Assembly: GCA_015654925.1 (NCBI GenBank)
Contig: JAATFX010000043.1
Location: 1-64,000, forward strand
DNA from: Enterobacterales bacterium
GTDB taxonomy: Bacteria; Pseudomonadota; Gammaproteobacteria; Enterobacterales; Enterobacteriaceae
Reading direction: 5' to 3'
DNA length: 64,000 bases
Below the pieces are notes generated by a model. That model saw nothing but the letters and a program-made list of their open reading frames with translations, did not search any database and was not told where the DNA came from. The translations under genes and the position numbers were made by a program. Shown piece by piece: positions 1 to 10,317 of this stretch; position 1 is the first letter of the stretch; the number at the start of each line of letters is the position of its first letter.

Positions 1-410
1 CTGAGGCACAGCCTTTAGAGCTTGCAAGAGATTAGTATTTGCCCAGTAGGCTTTTCTCCCACAATCATATGTGTCTTCAGTTCAGAGCATTCATCCTCTT
101 GAATGCTCTTCTGGCTGATTCGTGTGTACATCAGACTTGAGCAATAAACGCCTTTAGATTTTTAATGATGAAGGCATGCAAAACGCATGACTTACAGCAT
201 TTGTGTGTCAATAGAAAGCGTGGAAGAGCAGACAAGCCAGAACCTGATCAAGAGTGGGACCAAAATGAGAGGGCAGAAGTGAAGGGAGAGCAAGAAGGAG
301 CTGCCTCAAAAGTTTCTGGCAGGCAAACTGCAAAGGCCAAGGGGAGGGGTAGCAGCAAGAAGCCTGGAGGGAGAGGGAAGAAAAAGGCAGAAGGGTCAGA
401 AATAGTGAAA
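1..410. other. Foreign, eukaryote-like segment joined to the contig end
   Basis: This stretch differs from everything to its right. I count only four CpG dinucleotides in 410 bases, against about 24 in the next 410. It is also lower in GC and purine-rich on the plus strand in its second half. An open frame from 165 to 428 encodes a Lys/Arg/Gly-rich, low-complexity peptide that resembles no bacterial acpP upstream region. The homology to acpP begins abruptly near base 411, inside the gene. CpG depletion of this kind is typical of vertebrate DNA. The simplest reading is a chimeric read or misassembled contig end. I do not identify the source sequence. Confidence 0.8.
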
Positions 411-532
411 ATACCGTTGAGCTGGTAATGGCGCTGGAAGAAGAATTTGATACTGAAATTCCGGACGAAGAAGCTGAGAAAATCACTACTGTCCAGGCAG
501 CTATTGATTTCATTCAGGCAAGCCAGCAGTAA
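411..532 (+). CDS. acpP: Acyl carrier protein, 3' part only
   Basis: The last 40 or so codons of acyl carrier protein, the carrier of growing chains in type II fatty acid synthesis. The frame reads from base 413 as [18 protein letters not shown] and ends with QASQQ and a TAA stop at 530-532, matching the C-terminal half of E. coli AcpP. The N-terminal half is missing, including the DSL motif whose serine carries 4'-phosphopantetheine, because foreign sequence abuts the gene. Its place before fabF is the standard enterobacterial order. The break is more likely an assembly chimera than a real disruption, since acpP is essential. Confidence 0.9.
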
Positions 533-543
533 GCGAACATCCC

Positions 544-573
544 TAGGCGGTCACTCGACCGCCTAAGTTTTTT
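544..573 (+). terminator. Rho-independent terminator after acpP
   Basis: A 9-bp perfect stem, TAGGCGGTC and GACCGCCTA, closes a 4-base loop and is followed by AGTTTTTT. It lies in the acpP-fabF gap and probably limits read-through from the highly expressed acpP into fabF. Confidence 0.85.
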
Positions 574-612
574 GTCCCACAGCGTCATATTTTCCCTCCT
601 TGGAGGACAAGC

Positions 613-1854
613 GTGTCTAAGCGTCGAGTAGTTGTGACCGGACTTGGCATGTTGTCTCCTGTCGGCAATACCGTAGAATCTACGTGGAGCGCGCTCCTAG
701 CCGGACAGAGTGGCATCGGCCCGATCGACCATTTTGATACTACTGCCTATGCAACACGTTTTGCTGGCTTAGTGAAAAATTTTAATTGTGAAGATTATCT
801 TTCTCGTAAAGAAGCCCGCAAGATGGATATCTTCATTCAGTACGGCATTGCGGCTGGCATGCAGGCCATGCGGGATTCAGGACTGGTTGTCACCGAAGAA
901 AACGCACCGCGTATCGGGGCGGCAATCGGCTCCGGCATCGGCGGCCTGGGTTTAATCGAAGATAATCATACCGCCCTGGTCAACGGCGGTCCGCGTAAAA
1001 TCAGCCCGTTTTTTGTGCCATCCACCATCGTCAATATGATAGCCGGTCACCTGACTATCATGTGTGGACTGCGTGGCCCCAGTATTTGTGTGGCCACCGC
1101 TTGTACCACCGGCGTGCATAACATCGGCCACGCCGCGCGCATCATTGCGTATAACGATGCGGATGTCATGCTGGCCGGCGGCGCCGAAAAAGGCAGCACT
1201 CCGCTGGGCGTCGGTGGTTTTGGCGCGGCCCGGGCGCTTTCGACCCGCAACGACAATCCCCAGGCGGCCAGCCGTCCATGGGATCGTGACCGCGATGGTT
1301 TTGTGCTGGGCGACGGCGCCGGCGTCATGGTGCTGGAAGAATACGAACATGCTAAAAAGCGCGGCGCGAAAATTTATGCCGAATTGGTGGGTTTTGGGAT
1401 GAGCAGCGATGCTTACCACATGACCTCGCCGCCGGAAAACGGCGCCGGCGCGGCGCTGGCCATGGTCAATGCCCTGCGCGATGCCGGCATCACGCCGTCG
1501 CAGGTCGACTATATCAATGCCCACGGCACTTCCACGCCGGTGGGTGATAAAGCCGAAACCTATGCCGTGAAATCCGTATTTGGCGAAAATGCCTACAAAG
1601 TCATGATCAGTTCCACCAAATCCATGACCGGGCATTTGCTGGGCGCGGCCGGGGCGATTGAGTCCATCTTCAGTATCCTGGCGCTGCGTGACGGCGCGGT
1701 TCCGCCTACCATCAATCTGGATAATACCGACCCGGAATGCGATTTGGACTTTGTGCCCAATGAAGCGCGGCAGGCATCCAGGATGGAATATACGCTTTGT
1801 AACTCATTCGGTTTCGGCGGCACCAACGGCTCGCTGGTGTTTCGTAAGCTTTAA
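613..1854 (+). CDS. fabF: 3-oxoacyl-[acyl-carrier-protein] synthase II (KAS II)
   Basis: Condenses malonyl-ACP with acyl-ACP in fatty acid elongation; in E. coli this enzyme controls temperature-dependent cis-vaccenate formation. The 413-residue protein equals E. coli FabF in length and is nearly collinear. The thiolase-fold catalytic triad is visible: Cys164 in TACTTG, then His in NAHGTSTP and His in [11 protein letters not shown]. The C-terminal glycine-rich NSFGFGGTN is present. The start is GTG at 613, chosen because TGGAGG sits at 601-606 and the N-terminus [10 protein letters not shown] matches the family. It lies downstream of acpP and is followed by its own terminator. Confidence 0.97.
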   Translation: MSKRRVVVTGLGMLSPVGNTVESTWSALLAGQSGIGPIDHFDTTAYATRFAGLVKNFNCEDYLSRKEARKMDIFIQYGIAAGMQAMRDSGLVVTEENAPRIGAAIGSGIGGLGLIEDNHTALVNGGPRKISPFFVPSTIVNMIAGHLTIMCGLRGPSICVATACTTGVHNIGHAARIIAYNDADVMLAGGAEKGSTPLGVGGFGAARALSTRNDNPQAASRPWDRDRDGFVLGDGAGVMVLEEYEHAKKRGAKIYAELVGFGMSSDAYHMTSPPENGAGAALAMVNALRDAGITPSQVDYINAHGTSTPVGDKAETYAVKSVFGENAYKVMISSTKSMTGHLLGAAGAIESIFSILALRDGAVPPTINLDNTDPECDLDFVPNEARQASRMEYTLCNSFGFGGTNGSLVFRKL

Positions 1855-1870
1855 TCGTAGAGTTATGACC

Positions 1871-1898
1871 AATGGCCCGTTTATCGGGCCATTTTTTT
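1871..1898 (+). terminator. Rho-independent terminator after fabF
   Basis: A 9-bp perfect stem, AATGGCCCG and CGGGCCATT, surrounds a 5-base loop and runs into a T tract. It begins 16 bases after the fabF stop and separates fabF from the pabC gene group. Confidence 0.9.
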
Positions 1899-1935
1899 AT
1901 CATTGGCGCCTGTGCGGCGGCTTAGCGGGTGAGAT

Positions 1936-2736
1936 ATGTATTGGATCAACGGACAATCCCAGCAGTACCTGCCATTGACCGATCGCGCCATCCAGTTCGG
2001 CGATGGTTTTTTCACCACCGCGCTGATCCGCGCCGGGCGGGTGGAGTTGATGGCGTACCATCTTGAGCGCCTGGCCCAGGCCGCCGAACGCCTGTTATTC
2101 CCACCGCCGGATTGGCAGGCGCTAACCCATGAAATGAACCAGGTCGCGGAACTCCGGCAACAAGGCGTGCTCAAAGTGATAATCAGCCGCGGCAGCGGCG
2201 GCCACGGCTACAGTCCCACCGGTTGCGCCGCGCCGCTGCGCATTATTTCCCACCGGCCCGTCCCGGCCCAGTATGCCGCCTGGCGCGCAAGCGGCGTCAA
2301 ACTGGCCCTTAGCCCCATCAGGCTGGCGCGCGGTTCGCTGCTGGCGGGAATCAAGCACCTTAACCGGCTGGAGCAGGTGCTGATCCGCGCCCATCTGGAT
2401 CGGGTCGCGGATGCCGGGGAAGCGCTGGTGCTCGATACCCGGGGGGTGGTGGTTGAATGCTGCGCGGCGAATATCTTCTGGCGTAAAGGCGACGAAGTGT
2501 TTACGCCGGCGCTGGAACATGCGGGCGTGGCCGGGGTCATGCGCCGGCATATTTTGCGGCAGTTGGCCGCTTCGCCATTCAGGGTCCGCCTGGTGGAGGC
2601 CCTCGCCGCGGAACTTGAGAGTGCCGATGAGGCGATAGTGTGTAATGCGCTGATGCCGGTATTGCCGGTTACTGCCATCGATCAGCGCCGGTATGATTCC
2701 CGGACCTTGTTTGATTTCGTCAGCCCGAACTGTTAA
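1936..2736 (+). CDS. pabC: 4-amino-4-deoxychorismate lyase
   Basis: A PLP-dependent lyase that converts aminodeoxychorismate to p-aminobenzoate and pyruvate in folate synthesis. The protein has 266 residues (E. coli PabC 269) and belongs to the branched-chain aminotransferase/class IV fold. The PLP-binding lysine lies in GIKHLNRLEQV near residue 140, and VVECCAANIFW plus the late VCNALMPV segment match the family closely. It heads a compact run pabC-mltG-tmk-holB-tatD. The ATG at 1936 follows GCGGGTGAGAT, a weak ribosome site. Confidence 0.95.
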   Translation: MYWINGQSQQYLPLTDRAIQFGDGFFTTALIRAGRVELMAYHLERLAQAAERLLFPPPDWQALTHEMNQVAELRQQGVLKVIISRGSGGHGYSPTGCAAPLRIISHRPVPAQYAAWRASGVKLALSPIRLARGSLLAGIKHLNRLEQVLIRAHLDRVADAGEALVLDTRGVVVECCAANIFWRKGDEVFTPALEHAGVAGVMRRHILRQLAASPFRVRLVEALAAELESADEAIVCNALMPVLPVTAIDQRRYDSRTLFDFVSPNC

Positions 2737-2748
2737 CAGAGTTATTGC

Positions 2749-3765
2749 ATGAAGAAAAAGATTTTGATTATCGCCGTCATCCTGCTGGCGGCCGGGTTAG
2801 CTTTTTGCCTGTTCCAGATTAAGCACTTCGCCGCGTCCCCGCTGACCATCCGTGAAGATACCATTTTCACTTTGCCCGCCGGCACCGGCCGCGAAGGGCT
2901 TAAACTCGCGTTGCACCAACAGCATATCGTCAAGCGTACCCGCTGGCTGCCGGGCCTGTGGCTGCTGGAACCGGAGCTGGCCAGCTTTAAAGCCGGCACT
3001 TACCGCTTTACGCCCGGCATGACCGTGCGCCAGATGCTGGCGTTATTGGTCAGCGGCCGCGAAGCGCAGTTTTCCATACGGTTCGTTGAAGGGTCCACGC
3101 TTAAAGAGTGGCTGGCCATCCTCGGCAAAGCGCCTTATCTTAAGCATACGCTGGCAGGCGTGGCGGAGGATCAGCTGGCGTTAAAACTGGGGCGGGAGCC
3201 TTCGGCGCCGCTGGAGGGGCATTTTTATCCCGATACCTATCTCTATACCGCCCAAACCGCCGATACCGCGCTGTTAAAGCGCGCGGGGCAGCGCATGGAT
3301 AAAGCCCTCGATGGGGCCTGGCAGGGCAAGGCGCCCGGGTTGCCTTATAAAACGCCGCTGGACTTATTGACCATGGCCTCGCTCGTTGAAAAAGAGACCG
3401 GGGTCGCGGACGAGCGCGCCAAAGTCGCGTCGGTATTTATCAATCGCCTGCGCCTGAGCATGCGGCTGCAAACCGACCCGACCGTCATCTACGGCATGGG
3501 CGGGCGTTATCGCGGCACGATCGGCAAACAAGACCTGAGCGCGCCGACGCCGTATAATACCTATGTGATAACCGGGCTGCCTCCGACGCCCATCGCCATG
3601 CCGGGCCAGGCGGCGCTGGATGCCGCCGCGCACCCGGCCAAGACGTCCTATCTCTATTTTGTCGCCGACGGCAAGGGCGGACATGTGTTCAGCACCAATC
3701 TGGCGAGCCACAATCAGGCCGTACAGCAATACCGTGAAAGCGTTAAGGAAAACCATGGACAGTAA
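2749..3765 (+). CDS. mltG: Endolytic murein transglycosylase MltG
   Basis: An inner-membrane lytic transglycosylase that cleaves nascent glycan strands and is proposed to end their polymerisation. The protein has 338 residues, with one N-terminal membrane helix ([18 protein letters not shown]), a LysM-like region, and the YceG catalytic domain. The essential glutamate is in SLVEKETG near residue 210. It starts 12 bases after pabC and its end overlaps tmk by 11 bases, so the two are probably translationally coupled. The order is the same in E. coli. Confidence 0.95.
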   Translation: MKKKILIIAVILLAAGLAFCLFQIKHFAASPLTIREDTIFTLPAGTGREGLKLALHQQHIVKRTRWLPGLWLLEPELASFKAGTYRFTPGMTVRQMLALLVSGREAQFSIRFVEGSTLKEWLAILGKAPYLKHTLAGVAEDQLALKLGREPSAPLEGHFYPDTYLYTAQTADTALLKRAGQRMDKALDGAWQGKAPGLPYKTPLDLLTMASLVEKETGVADERAKVASVFINRLRLSMRLQTDPTVIYGMGGRYRGTIGKQDLSAPTPYNTYVITGLPPTPIAMPGQAALDAAAHPAKTSYLYFVADGKGGHVFSTNLASHNQAVQQYRESVKENHGQ

Positions 3766-4396
3766 ATTCATCGTCATCGAAGGGCTTGAGGGCGCCGGCA
3801 AAACCAGCGCCATCAGCGTGGTGGTCGAGACTCTCGGCCGCCATGGCATCCATGATGTGGTCTTTACCCGCGAGCCCGGCGGAACGCCGCTGGCGGAAGT
3901 GCTGCGCCGGTTAATCAAGGACGGTATCGACGGCGACGTCGTGACCGACAAGGCGGAATTGCTGATGCTCTATGCCGCCCGCGTACAGCTGGTGGAAAAT
4001 GTGATCAAACCGGCCCTGGCCCGCGGCGCATGGGTGGTGGGCGATCGTCACGATCTCTCATCCCAGGCTTACCAGGGCGGCGGGCGCGGAGTCGATCCGA
4101 CGCTGCTGGCCACGCTGCGGGATTTGGTGCTGGGGGATTTTCGTCCCGATTTGACGCTGTATCTCGATCTGCCGCCGGTGGTGGGGCTGCAACGCGCCCG
4201 GGCCCGCGGCGAGCTCGATCGCATTGAACAGGAATCGCTGGCGTTTTTTGAGCGCACCCGCCTGCGCTACCAGGCTTTGGCCGCCGCCGATCCCGCGATT
4301 ATCACCCTGGATGCCAGCCGGCCGCTGGAGCAGGTGGGCGCCGCGCTGCGCGATCGGCTGGAAAGCTGGCTTGGCGCGGGGGAGCGGCATTCGTGA
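3755..4396 (+). CDS. tmk: Thymidylate kinase
   Basis: Phosphorylates dTMP to dTDP with ATP for DNA precursor supply. The 213-residue product has the P-loop GLEGAGKT at residues 9-16, the nucleotide-binding DR-type segment [12 protein letters not shown], and the LID-like stretch [12 protein letters not shown] typical of the E. coli-type enzyme. The open frame extends upstream, but the ATG at 3755 gives the family N-terminus [10 protein letters not shown] and the usual length. AAGGAA at 3744-3749 is the likely ribosome site. It overlaps mltG by 11 bases and holB by 4 bases. Confidence 0.96.
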   Translation: MDSKFIVIEGLEGAGKTSAISVVVETLGRHGIHDVVFTREPGGTPLAEVLRRLIKDGIDGDVVTDKAELLMLYAARVQLVENVIKPALARGAWVVGDRHDLSSQAYQGGGRGVDPTLLATLRDLVLGDFRPDLTLYLDLPPVVGLQRARARGELDRIEQESLAFFERTRLRYQALAAADPAIITLDASRPLEQVGAALRDRLESWLGAGERHS

Positions 4397-5397
4397 ACTG
4401 GTACCCTTGGCTGAATGCGCCTTACCGGCAAATTCTCGCCCGCTACCAGGAGGGGCAGGGGCATCACGCCCTGTTGATCCATGCGCTCAAGGGCAATGGC
4501 GAATCATCGCTGTTTTACGCCCTGGGCCGCTGGCTGATTTGCCAGCAGCCGGAAGGCATCAAAAGCTGCGGCCATTGCCATAGCTGCCGCCTGATGATGG
4601 CCGGCACGCATCCCGATTTTTATCAGCCGGAGCCGGAAAAAGGGCGCCTGAGCCTGGGCGTGGACGGCATTCGCCAGATTATCGATCCGTTGTATAATCA
4701 TGCCCAGCAGGGCGGCGCCAAGGTTGTTTGGCTGCCGCACAGCGAACTGCTGACCGAACAGGCGGCCAATGCGCTGCTAAAAACGCTGGAAGAGCCGCCC
4801 GAACGCACATATTTCCTGCTGGGCTGCCGCGAGCCGTCACGCCTGCTGCCGACCCTGCGCAGCCGCTGCCTGTACTGGCACCTGCCGTCCCCTGACGAAG
4901 CCGTCGGGTTGCAGTGGCTGCGCCAGCAGGGCATCGAGGGGGCGGAACAGGCCCGCACCGCGCTGCGTCTGGCCGGCGGCGCGCCCCTCGGCGCGCTGGA
5001 ATTGCTGCAACCCGCCCGCTGGGCGGAGCGGGCGGCGCTGTGCGCCGGCATCGGCAACGCGCTCGCCCGGCGCGATTTCCTGCTGCTGTTGCCCCTGCTC
5101 AATAAGGATAAGGACGACGAGCCGCTCTATTGGCTGCTCAGCTTGCTAACCGATGCGCTGAAATGGCAGCAGGGCGCCACCGGCTTTATGATTAACCAGG
5201 ATCAGCTTCAACTGGTGAGCGAACTGGGCACCCGGTATCAGGCCGGGGCCTTGCATCACCAATTGCATCAATGGCTGGGATGCCGCCAGCAATGGCAGGC
5301 CATCGCCGGCGTTAACCGTGAATTGGTCTTAACCAACCAACTGCTTAATTGGGAAAACGGCGCCCCTGACGGGCGTACGCATCCCTGGACATTATAA
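4393..5397 (+). CDS. holB: DNA polymerase III subunit delta prime
   Basis: A clamp-loader subunit that acts with gamma/tau and delta to open the beta clamp. The 334 residues equal the E. coli length. The zinc-binding cysteine group CGHCHSC is near residue 60. The AAA-like core carries [12 protein letters not shown], the sequence characteristic of delta prime, and the SRC sensor motif follows in TLRSRCLYW. The start is GTG at 4393, overlapping the tmk stop (GTGA), a coupling also seen in E. coli. The ORF ends 11 bases before the next gene. Confidence 0.96.
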   Translation: MNWYPWLNAPYRQILARYQEGQGHHALLIHALKGNGESSLFYALGRWLICQQPEGIKSCGHCHSCRLMMAGTHPDFYQPEPEKGRLSLGVDGIRQIIDPLYNHAQQGGAKVVWLPHSELLTEQAANALLKTLEEPPERTYFLLGCREPSRLLPTLRSRCLYWHLPSPDEAVGLQWLRQQGIEGAEQARTALRLAGGAPLGALELLQPARWAERAALCAGIGNALARRDFLLLLPLLNKDKDDEPLYWLLSLLTDALKWQQGATGFMINQDQLQLVSELGTRYQAGALHHQLHQWLGCRQQWQAIAGVNRELVLTNQLLNWENGAPDGRTHPWTL

Positions 5398-5408
5398 AGG
5401 TCATAGCC

Positions 5409-6206
5409 ATGTTTTTAGTTGATTCCCACTGTCATCTGGATGGGTTGAATTATGAAACGCTGCACCGCGACGTAGCCGATGTGGTCGCCAAGGCCAAAGC
5501 CCGCGAGGTGCATTTGATGCTGGCGGTGGCCACCACGCTGCAGGGTTTTCGCAACATGGCCGAACTGATTGGCCAGCGCGACGAGGTGCTGATGTCCTGC
5601 GGCATTCATCCCCTTAATCTGGATGAGCCTTATGATTTTGCCGAGCTGCGCCGCCTGGCCGCCGGCGAGGCCGTGGTGGCCCTGGGCGAAACCGGGCTGG
5701 ATTATTACTACCAGCAGGATAACAAGGAAGAACAGCAGGCGGCGCTGCGCGAGCATATCCGCATCGGCCGCGAGCTCGATAAGCCGGTGATCGTGCATAC
5801 CCGCGCGGCCCGCGAAGATACGCTGACTATTTTACAGGAAGAGCGGGCGGGGGAGTGCGGCGGGGTATTGCACTGCTTTACGGAAGATACCGCCACGGCC
5901 AGGGTATTGCTGGATCTGGGTTTTTATATCTCTTTTTCCGGCATGGTGACCTTTCGCAAAGCCGAAGAGCTGCGCGAAGCGGCCCGCTACGTGCCGCTCG
6001 ATCGCCTGCTGGTGGAAACCGATTCGCCTTATCTGGCGCCGGTGCCCTACCGCGGCAAAGAGAACCAGCCCGCCTACGTACGGGATGTGGCCGATTTCGT
6101 GGCGCAGCTCAAGGGCGTCTCGGTAGAACAACTGGCCGCGGCCACCACCGCCAATTTCGGCCAACTGTTCCATGTCGCTCCCCAGCGCCTGATGCTCCCG
6201 GCCTGA
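5409..6206 (+). CDS. ycfH: TatD-family metal-dependent hydrolase (YcfH)
   Basis: A TIM-barrel metallohydrolase of the TatD DNase family. E. coli YcfH has the same length, 265 residues. The metal ligands are visible: HCHLD at residues 7-11, the GETGLDYYY glutamate, VIVHTRAA, LHCFTE and the late ETDSPYLAP. The exact physiological substrate of YcfH is not settled; TatD relatives show 3'-5' exonuclease activity. It is the last gene of the pabC-to-ycfH group, and the ptsG control region follows. AAAGG at 5396-5400 is the likely ribosome site. Confidence 0.93.
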   Translation: MFLVDSHCHLDGLNYETLHRDVADVVAKAKAREVHLMLAVATTLQGFRNMAELIGQRDEVLMSCGIHPLNLDEPYDFAELRRLAAGEAVVALGETGLDYYYQQDNKEEQQAALREHIRIGRELDKPVIVHTRAAREDTLTILQEERAGECGGVLHCFTEDTATARVLLDLGFYISFSGMVTFRKAEELREAARYVPLDRLLVETDSPYLAPVPYRGKENQPAYVRDVADFVAQLKGVSVEQLAAATTANFGQLFHVAPQRLMLPA

Positions 6207-6267
6207 ACCGCGCGGGGAATAATTCCGGCTCGTAATCGGCGTTATTTAGCGGTACCCTTTGCGCGAA

Positions 6268-6285
6268 ACGTGACTGTAATCAAAC
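6268..6285 (+). promoter_or_regulatory. Probable CRP site of ptsG
   Basis: The sequence CGTGA-N6-TCAAA matches the CRP half-sites (TGTGA-N6-TCACA) with few mismatches. It lies about 15 bases upstream of the Mlc-like operator, the same arrangement as in the E. coli ptsG promoter, which CRP-cAMP activates. Confidence 0.65.
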
Positions 6286-6299
6286 ACTCTCGCGCCGAT

Positions 6300-6324
6300 T
6301 TATTTTACTCTTCGTAATAAATAA
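6300..6324 (+). promoter_or_regulatory. Probable Mlc operator of ptsG
   Basis: TTATTT and AAATAA half-sites are separated by 13 bases, with TTTACTC and GTAATAA inside. This closely resembles the E. coli ptsG region bound by the glucose repressor Mlc. When the transporter works, Mlc is titrated by unphosphorylated PtsG, so the site implies glucose induction. Confidence 0.65.
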
Positions 6325-6406
6325 CAGGATCTGGTTTTCCATCCGAACAAAGGCCCAAGAACCTTTGCGCCCGCCGGTATGCGGGATAAAGTAAGCGGCA
6401 TTTTTT

Positions 6407-6427
6407 TACTCAGGAGCACACACAATT

Positions 6428-6430
<3 letters not shown>
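6407..6430 (+). promoter_or_regulatory. SgrS-pairing region and ribosome site of ptsG
   Basis: The ACTCAGGAGCAC segment just before the ptsG ATG is the stretch of the E. coli ptsG leader that pairs with the small RNA SgrS under glucose-phosphate stress. It also contains the Shine-Dalgarno AGGAG. Its near-identity suggests the same post-transcriptional control. SgrS itself is not in this window. Confidence 0.7.
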
Positions 6431-7864
<1,434 letters not shown>

Positions 7865-7890
7865 CGGATCATTCACCGACGATGCGCACC

Positions 7891-7929
7891 GCCCCAGGGA
7901 GGCCAAATGCCTGCCTGGGGCTATTTTTA
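7891..7929 (+). terminator. Rho-independent terminator after ptsG
   Basis: GCCCCAGGGAGGC pairs with GCCTGCCTGGGGC across a short AAAT loop, with one imperfect pair, followed by TATTTTTAT. It lies 26 bases after the ptsG stop. Confidence 0.85.
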
Positions 7930-8057
7930 TCCCCCGCGGCGCGAATTCCCAATCCCATGAACTTCACTGCGTAATAAAACCATCGGAAGGTTGAAAGAAG
8001 TGGTATAAGTCGCTCATACTCCATGCACTAACCTGTTTTGCTACAAGGAAAGATGTC

Positions 8058-8408
8058 ATGGCTGAAGAAACTATTTTTAGCAAAATCATTCGCCGGGAAA
8101 TACCATCGGAGATCGTTTATCAAGACGACCTGGTTACCGCCTTTCGCGATATTTCTCCTAAAGCGCCGAGCCATATCGTCATTGTCCCGAATATCCTGAT
8201 TCCTACCGTCAATGACGTCACCGCCGAGCATGAAGCCGCGCTGGGGCGCATGTTCACCGCCGCCGCTAAAATCGCCGAGCGGGAAGGTATCGCCGAAAAC
8301 GGCTTCCGGCTGATTGTGAATTGCAACCGCCACGGCGGCCAGGAAGTCTACCATCTCCATATGCATCTGCTAGGCGGCCGGCCCCTCGGACCCCTGGTGG
8401 CTTTTTGA
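8058..8408 (+). CDS. hinT: HIT-family purine nucleoside phosphoramidase
   Basis: Hydrolyses adenosine 5'-monophosphoramidates and aminoacyl-adenylates; a small dimeric housekeeping enzyme. The 116-residue product ends with the histidine triad [10 protein letters not shown], the defining HxHxHxx motif near residue 100, and has the family-typical [20 protein letters not shown]-terminus. AAGGAAAGATGTC before the ATG at 8058 supplies the ribosome site. It starts a group with ycfL, lpoB, thiK, nagZ and ycfP, as in E. coli. Confidence 0.96.
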   Translation: MAEETIFSKIIRREIPSEIVYQDDLVTAFRDISPKAPSHIVIVPNILIPTVNDVTAEHEAALGRMFTAAAKIAEREGIAENGFRLIVNCNRHGGQEVYHLHMHLLGGRPLGPLVAF

Positions 8409-8452
8409 TCGGCCAACGCAGCGATCGGGGCGCTACGGCAATGGGAAAAAGC

Positions 8453-8836
8453 ATGCGTTCTACGCGGCCTTATCTGGTCCTCGCCGCGTTGCTGATCGTC
8501 GCGGGATGCAGCGGCAGCGCCAATAAGACCCTGATGATTAACGATCGGCAAACGTTGATCATGGACCCGTCGGTGATGACGGCGGGCATCATCGCCGAGC
8601 AGCCCGCGATTGGCGACGATCAGGGCCGCCTGCGCGCCCATGCGGTGATCAATAACGGCCAAAACCGCGCCGTCACCGTCAATTACCGGTTTTACTGGTA
8701 CGACGCGCAGGGGTTGGATATTTTGCCCTTTCCCGATACCCGTACGGTGGTGGTTCCCCCCGGGACCAGCGTAACCCTCGATTCGGTCAATGGTAATCTT
8801 GAGGCCAAGCGCGTTCGCCTTTATCTTTTCTTATGA
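8453..8836 (+). CDS. ycfL: YcfL-type lipoprotein
   Basis: A predicted outer-membrane-directed lipoprotein of 127 residues, similar to E. coli YcfL (125). The signal peptide runs through LVLAALLIVAGC, whose lipobox VAGC marks the lipidated cysteine. The VNYRFYWYDAQGLD segment and the VRLYLFL C-terminus are the best-conserved parts. Its function is not established; it always sits beside lpoB. An alternative ATG at 8441 is in frame, but 8453 has GGGA six bases upstream and gives the family length. Confidence 0.85.
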   Translation: MRSTRPYLVLAALLIVAGCSGSANKTLMINDRQTLIMDPSVMTAGIIAEQPAIGDDQGRLRAHAVINNGQNRAVTVNYRFYWYDAQGLDILPFPDTRTVVVPPGTSVTLDSVNGNLEAKRVRLYLFL

Positions 8837-8854
8837 TTTTTTTTTGAGCGATCG

Positions 8855-9442
8855 ATGATGAAAAAGTATCTGTTTATCCTGTTGGCCGCCCTGGTGCTGA
8901 CCGGCTGTCCAACACGTGCGCCCGAGCCCCAACAACCGCCGGCCACCGTGGAGCCGGCACAGCCGGAGCCGATCCCGACCCCGACTCCGCCGCCGGCCCC
9001 GCAGCCGGTGCCGTCCCCGCCGAAAATCCGCACCATTGACTGGCAGGCCAGCGTCAGCCCGCTGATCCAGCAAATGCTGGGTGCCGAAGGGGTAGCGCCG
9101 GGCAGCGTATTGTTAATCAATACCATGAAAAACAACACCAACGGCAGCATCCAGGCCGGCAAGGCCACCGCCGCGCTCTATAGCGCCCTGGCGTCCAGCG
9201 ATCGGTTCAAGATTATCGGCCAGGATCAAATGACTTCGGCCAAGCAGACCCTGGGTCTGTCGGCGGACGATAGCCTGGAATCGCGCTCCAAGGCCGTAGG
9301 CCTGGCGCGCTACGTCAACGCGCAATATGTCCTGTATAGCGATGCCAACGGCGACGCCAAGCTGCCGGAATTGGAAATGCAGCTGATGCTGGTGCAGTCA
9401 GGGGAAATTATCTGGTCGGGCAAAGGGCTTGCCCGGGAATAA
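8855..9442 (+). CDS. lpoB: Penicillin-binding protein activator LpoB
   Basis: An outer-membrane lipoprotein that reaches through the murein to stimulate PBP1b. The 195-residue product (E. coli 213) has a lipoprotein signal ending LTGC, then a proline-rich linker at residues 24-55 (APEPQQPPA, PTPTPPPAPQ), then the globular domain with SVLLINTMKNNTNGS and a C-terminal MQLMLVQSGEIIWSGKG almost as in E. coli. The shorter, proline-dense linker is the only notable difference. Its 3' end overlaps thiK by 14 bases. Confidence 0.95.
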   Translation: MMKKYLFILLAALVLTGCPTRAPEPQQPPATVEPAQPEPIPTPTPPPAPQPVPSPPKIRTIDWQASVSPLIQQMLGAEGVAPGSVLLINTMKNNTNGSIQAGKATAALYSALASSDRFKIIGQDQMTSAKQTLGLSADDSLESRSKAVGLARYVNAQYVLYSDANGDAKLPELEMQLMLVQSGEIIWSGKGLARE

Positions 9443-10298
9443 TGGCGCCCTGGCCGATATGTTGGCGCGCCGGCTGCCCGGCATCGATCCCGGCGCGTGC
9501 CGGGTGGAACCGGTCGGCGGGCTGACCGGCGAAAGCTGGCGCATCCGCGCGCCGGGAGTGGATTGGCTGGTGCGGGCCGCTACGCCGCAGCATCCGGCGC
9601 TCGGCGTCGATCGGCAGCGGGAATACCGCATATTGCGGCATTTACAGCCCCGGCAACTGGCGCCGCGGCCGATCGCACCCAAAACGCCCTGGCTCGTCGT
9701 GGAGTGGCTGGCGGGGGAAACCCTGTCAGCGGCTGATTGGCATAGGGCGCTGGCCGACGGTACGCTGGCCGGTCGGTTACTGCATTTGCACCGCGGCCCG
9801 CGCTGCGGTTATCCGTTGGCGCTGCGTCCGCGTTACGCCGCCTGCTGGCAGGCCAGCGATCCCGGCCGACGCTCACCGGCCTGGCTGCGCCTGCACCAGC
9901 GCTTTATGCGAGGCAAAATGCCGGCGCCCCTGCATATCGTCCCCTTGCATATGGATGTTCATCCCGGCAATCTGGTGCGCGCTGACGACGGCGGGCTGCG
10001 GCTGATAGACTGGGAGTATGCCGGCGACGGCGATATCGCCCTGGAGCTGGCGGCGCTGGCGCGGGGCAACCAATTGGACGGGCGCCAATGCGCTGCCCTG
10101 CTGGCCGGTTACCACGCGGCGTCGCCCGGCTATTCCCTGGCCGCGCTGCGCCGTCAGGTTGCCGCCTGGACGCCTTGGGTGGATTATCTGATGCTGATGT
10201 GGTACGAGGCCCGCTGGGGTCAAACCGGCCGGCGGCAATTTATACTACAGGCCGTGGCGCCGCGCCGCCGTTTGGGCCTGGCAGGCGGTACAAATTAA
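9429..10298 (+). CDS. thiK: Thiamine kinase
   Basis: Phosphorylates thiamine to thiamine phosphate for salvage. The 289-residue protein is in the aminoglycoside phosphotransferase/choline kinase fold. The catalytic loop LHMDVHPGNLVR (Asp as base) is near residue 180 and the metal-binding LIDWEYAGDGDIALELA follows, very like E. coli ThiK. The start is uncertain: TTG at 9429 keeps an E. coli-like N-terminus and overlaps lpoB, while ATG at 9459 is also in frame. The N-terminal third is more diverged than the rest. Confidence 0.9.
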   Translation: MPGNNGALADMLARRLPGIDPGACRVEPVGGLTGESWRIRAPGVDWLVRAATPQHPALGVDRQREYRILRHLQPRQLAPRPIAPKTPWLVVEWLAGETLSAADWHRALADGTLAGRLLHLHRGPRCGYPLALRPRYAACWQASDPGRRSPAWLRLHQRFMRGKMPAPLHIVPLHMDVHPGNLVRADDGGLRLIDWEYAGDGDIALELAALARGNQLDGRQCAALLAGYHAASPGYSLAALRRQVAAWTPWVDYLMLMWYEARWGQTGRRQFILQAVAPRRRLGLAGGTN

Positions 10299-10317
10299 AT
10301 AACAGGTTGAGGTGGTT

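Noticed and set aside
165..428. Lys/Arg/Gly-rich frame of 87 codons
   Set aside because: It lies in the foreign, CpG-poor segment and runs through the junction into acpP in the wrong frame.
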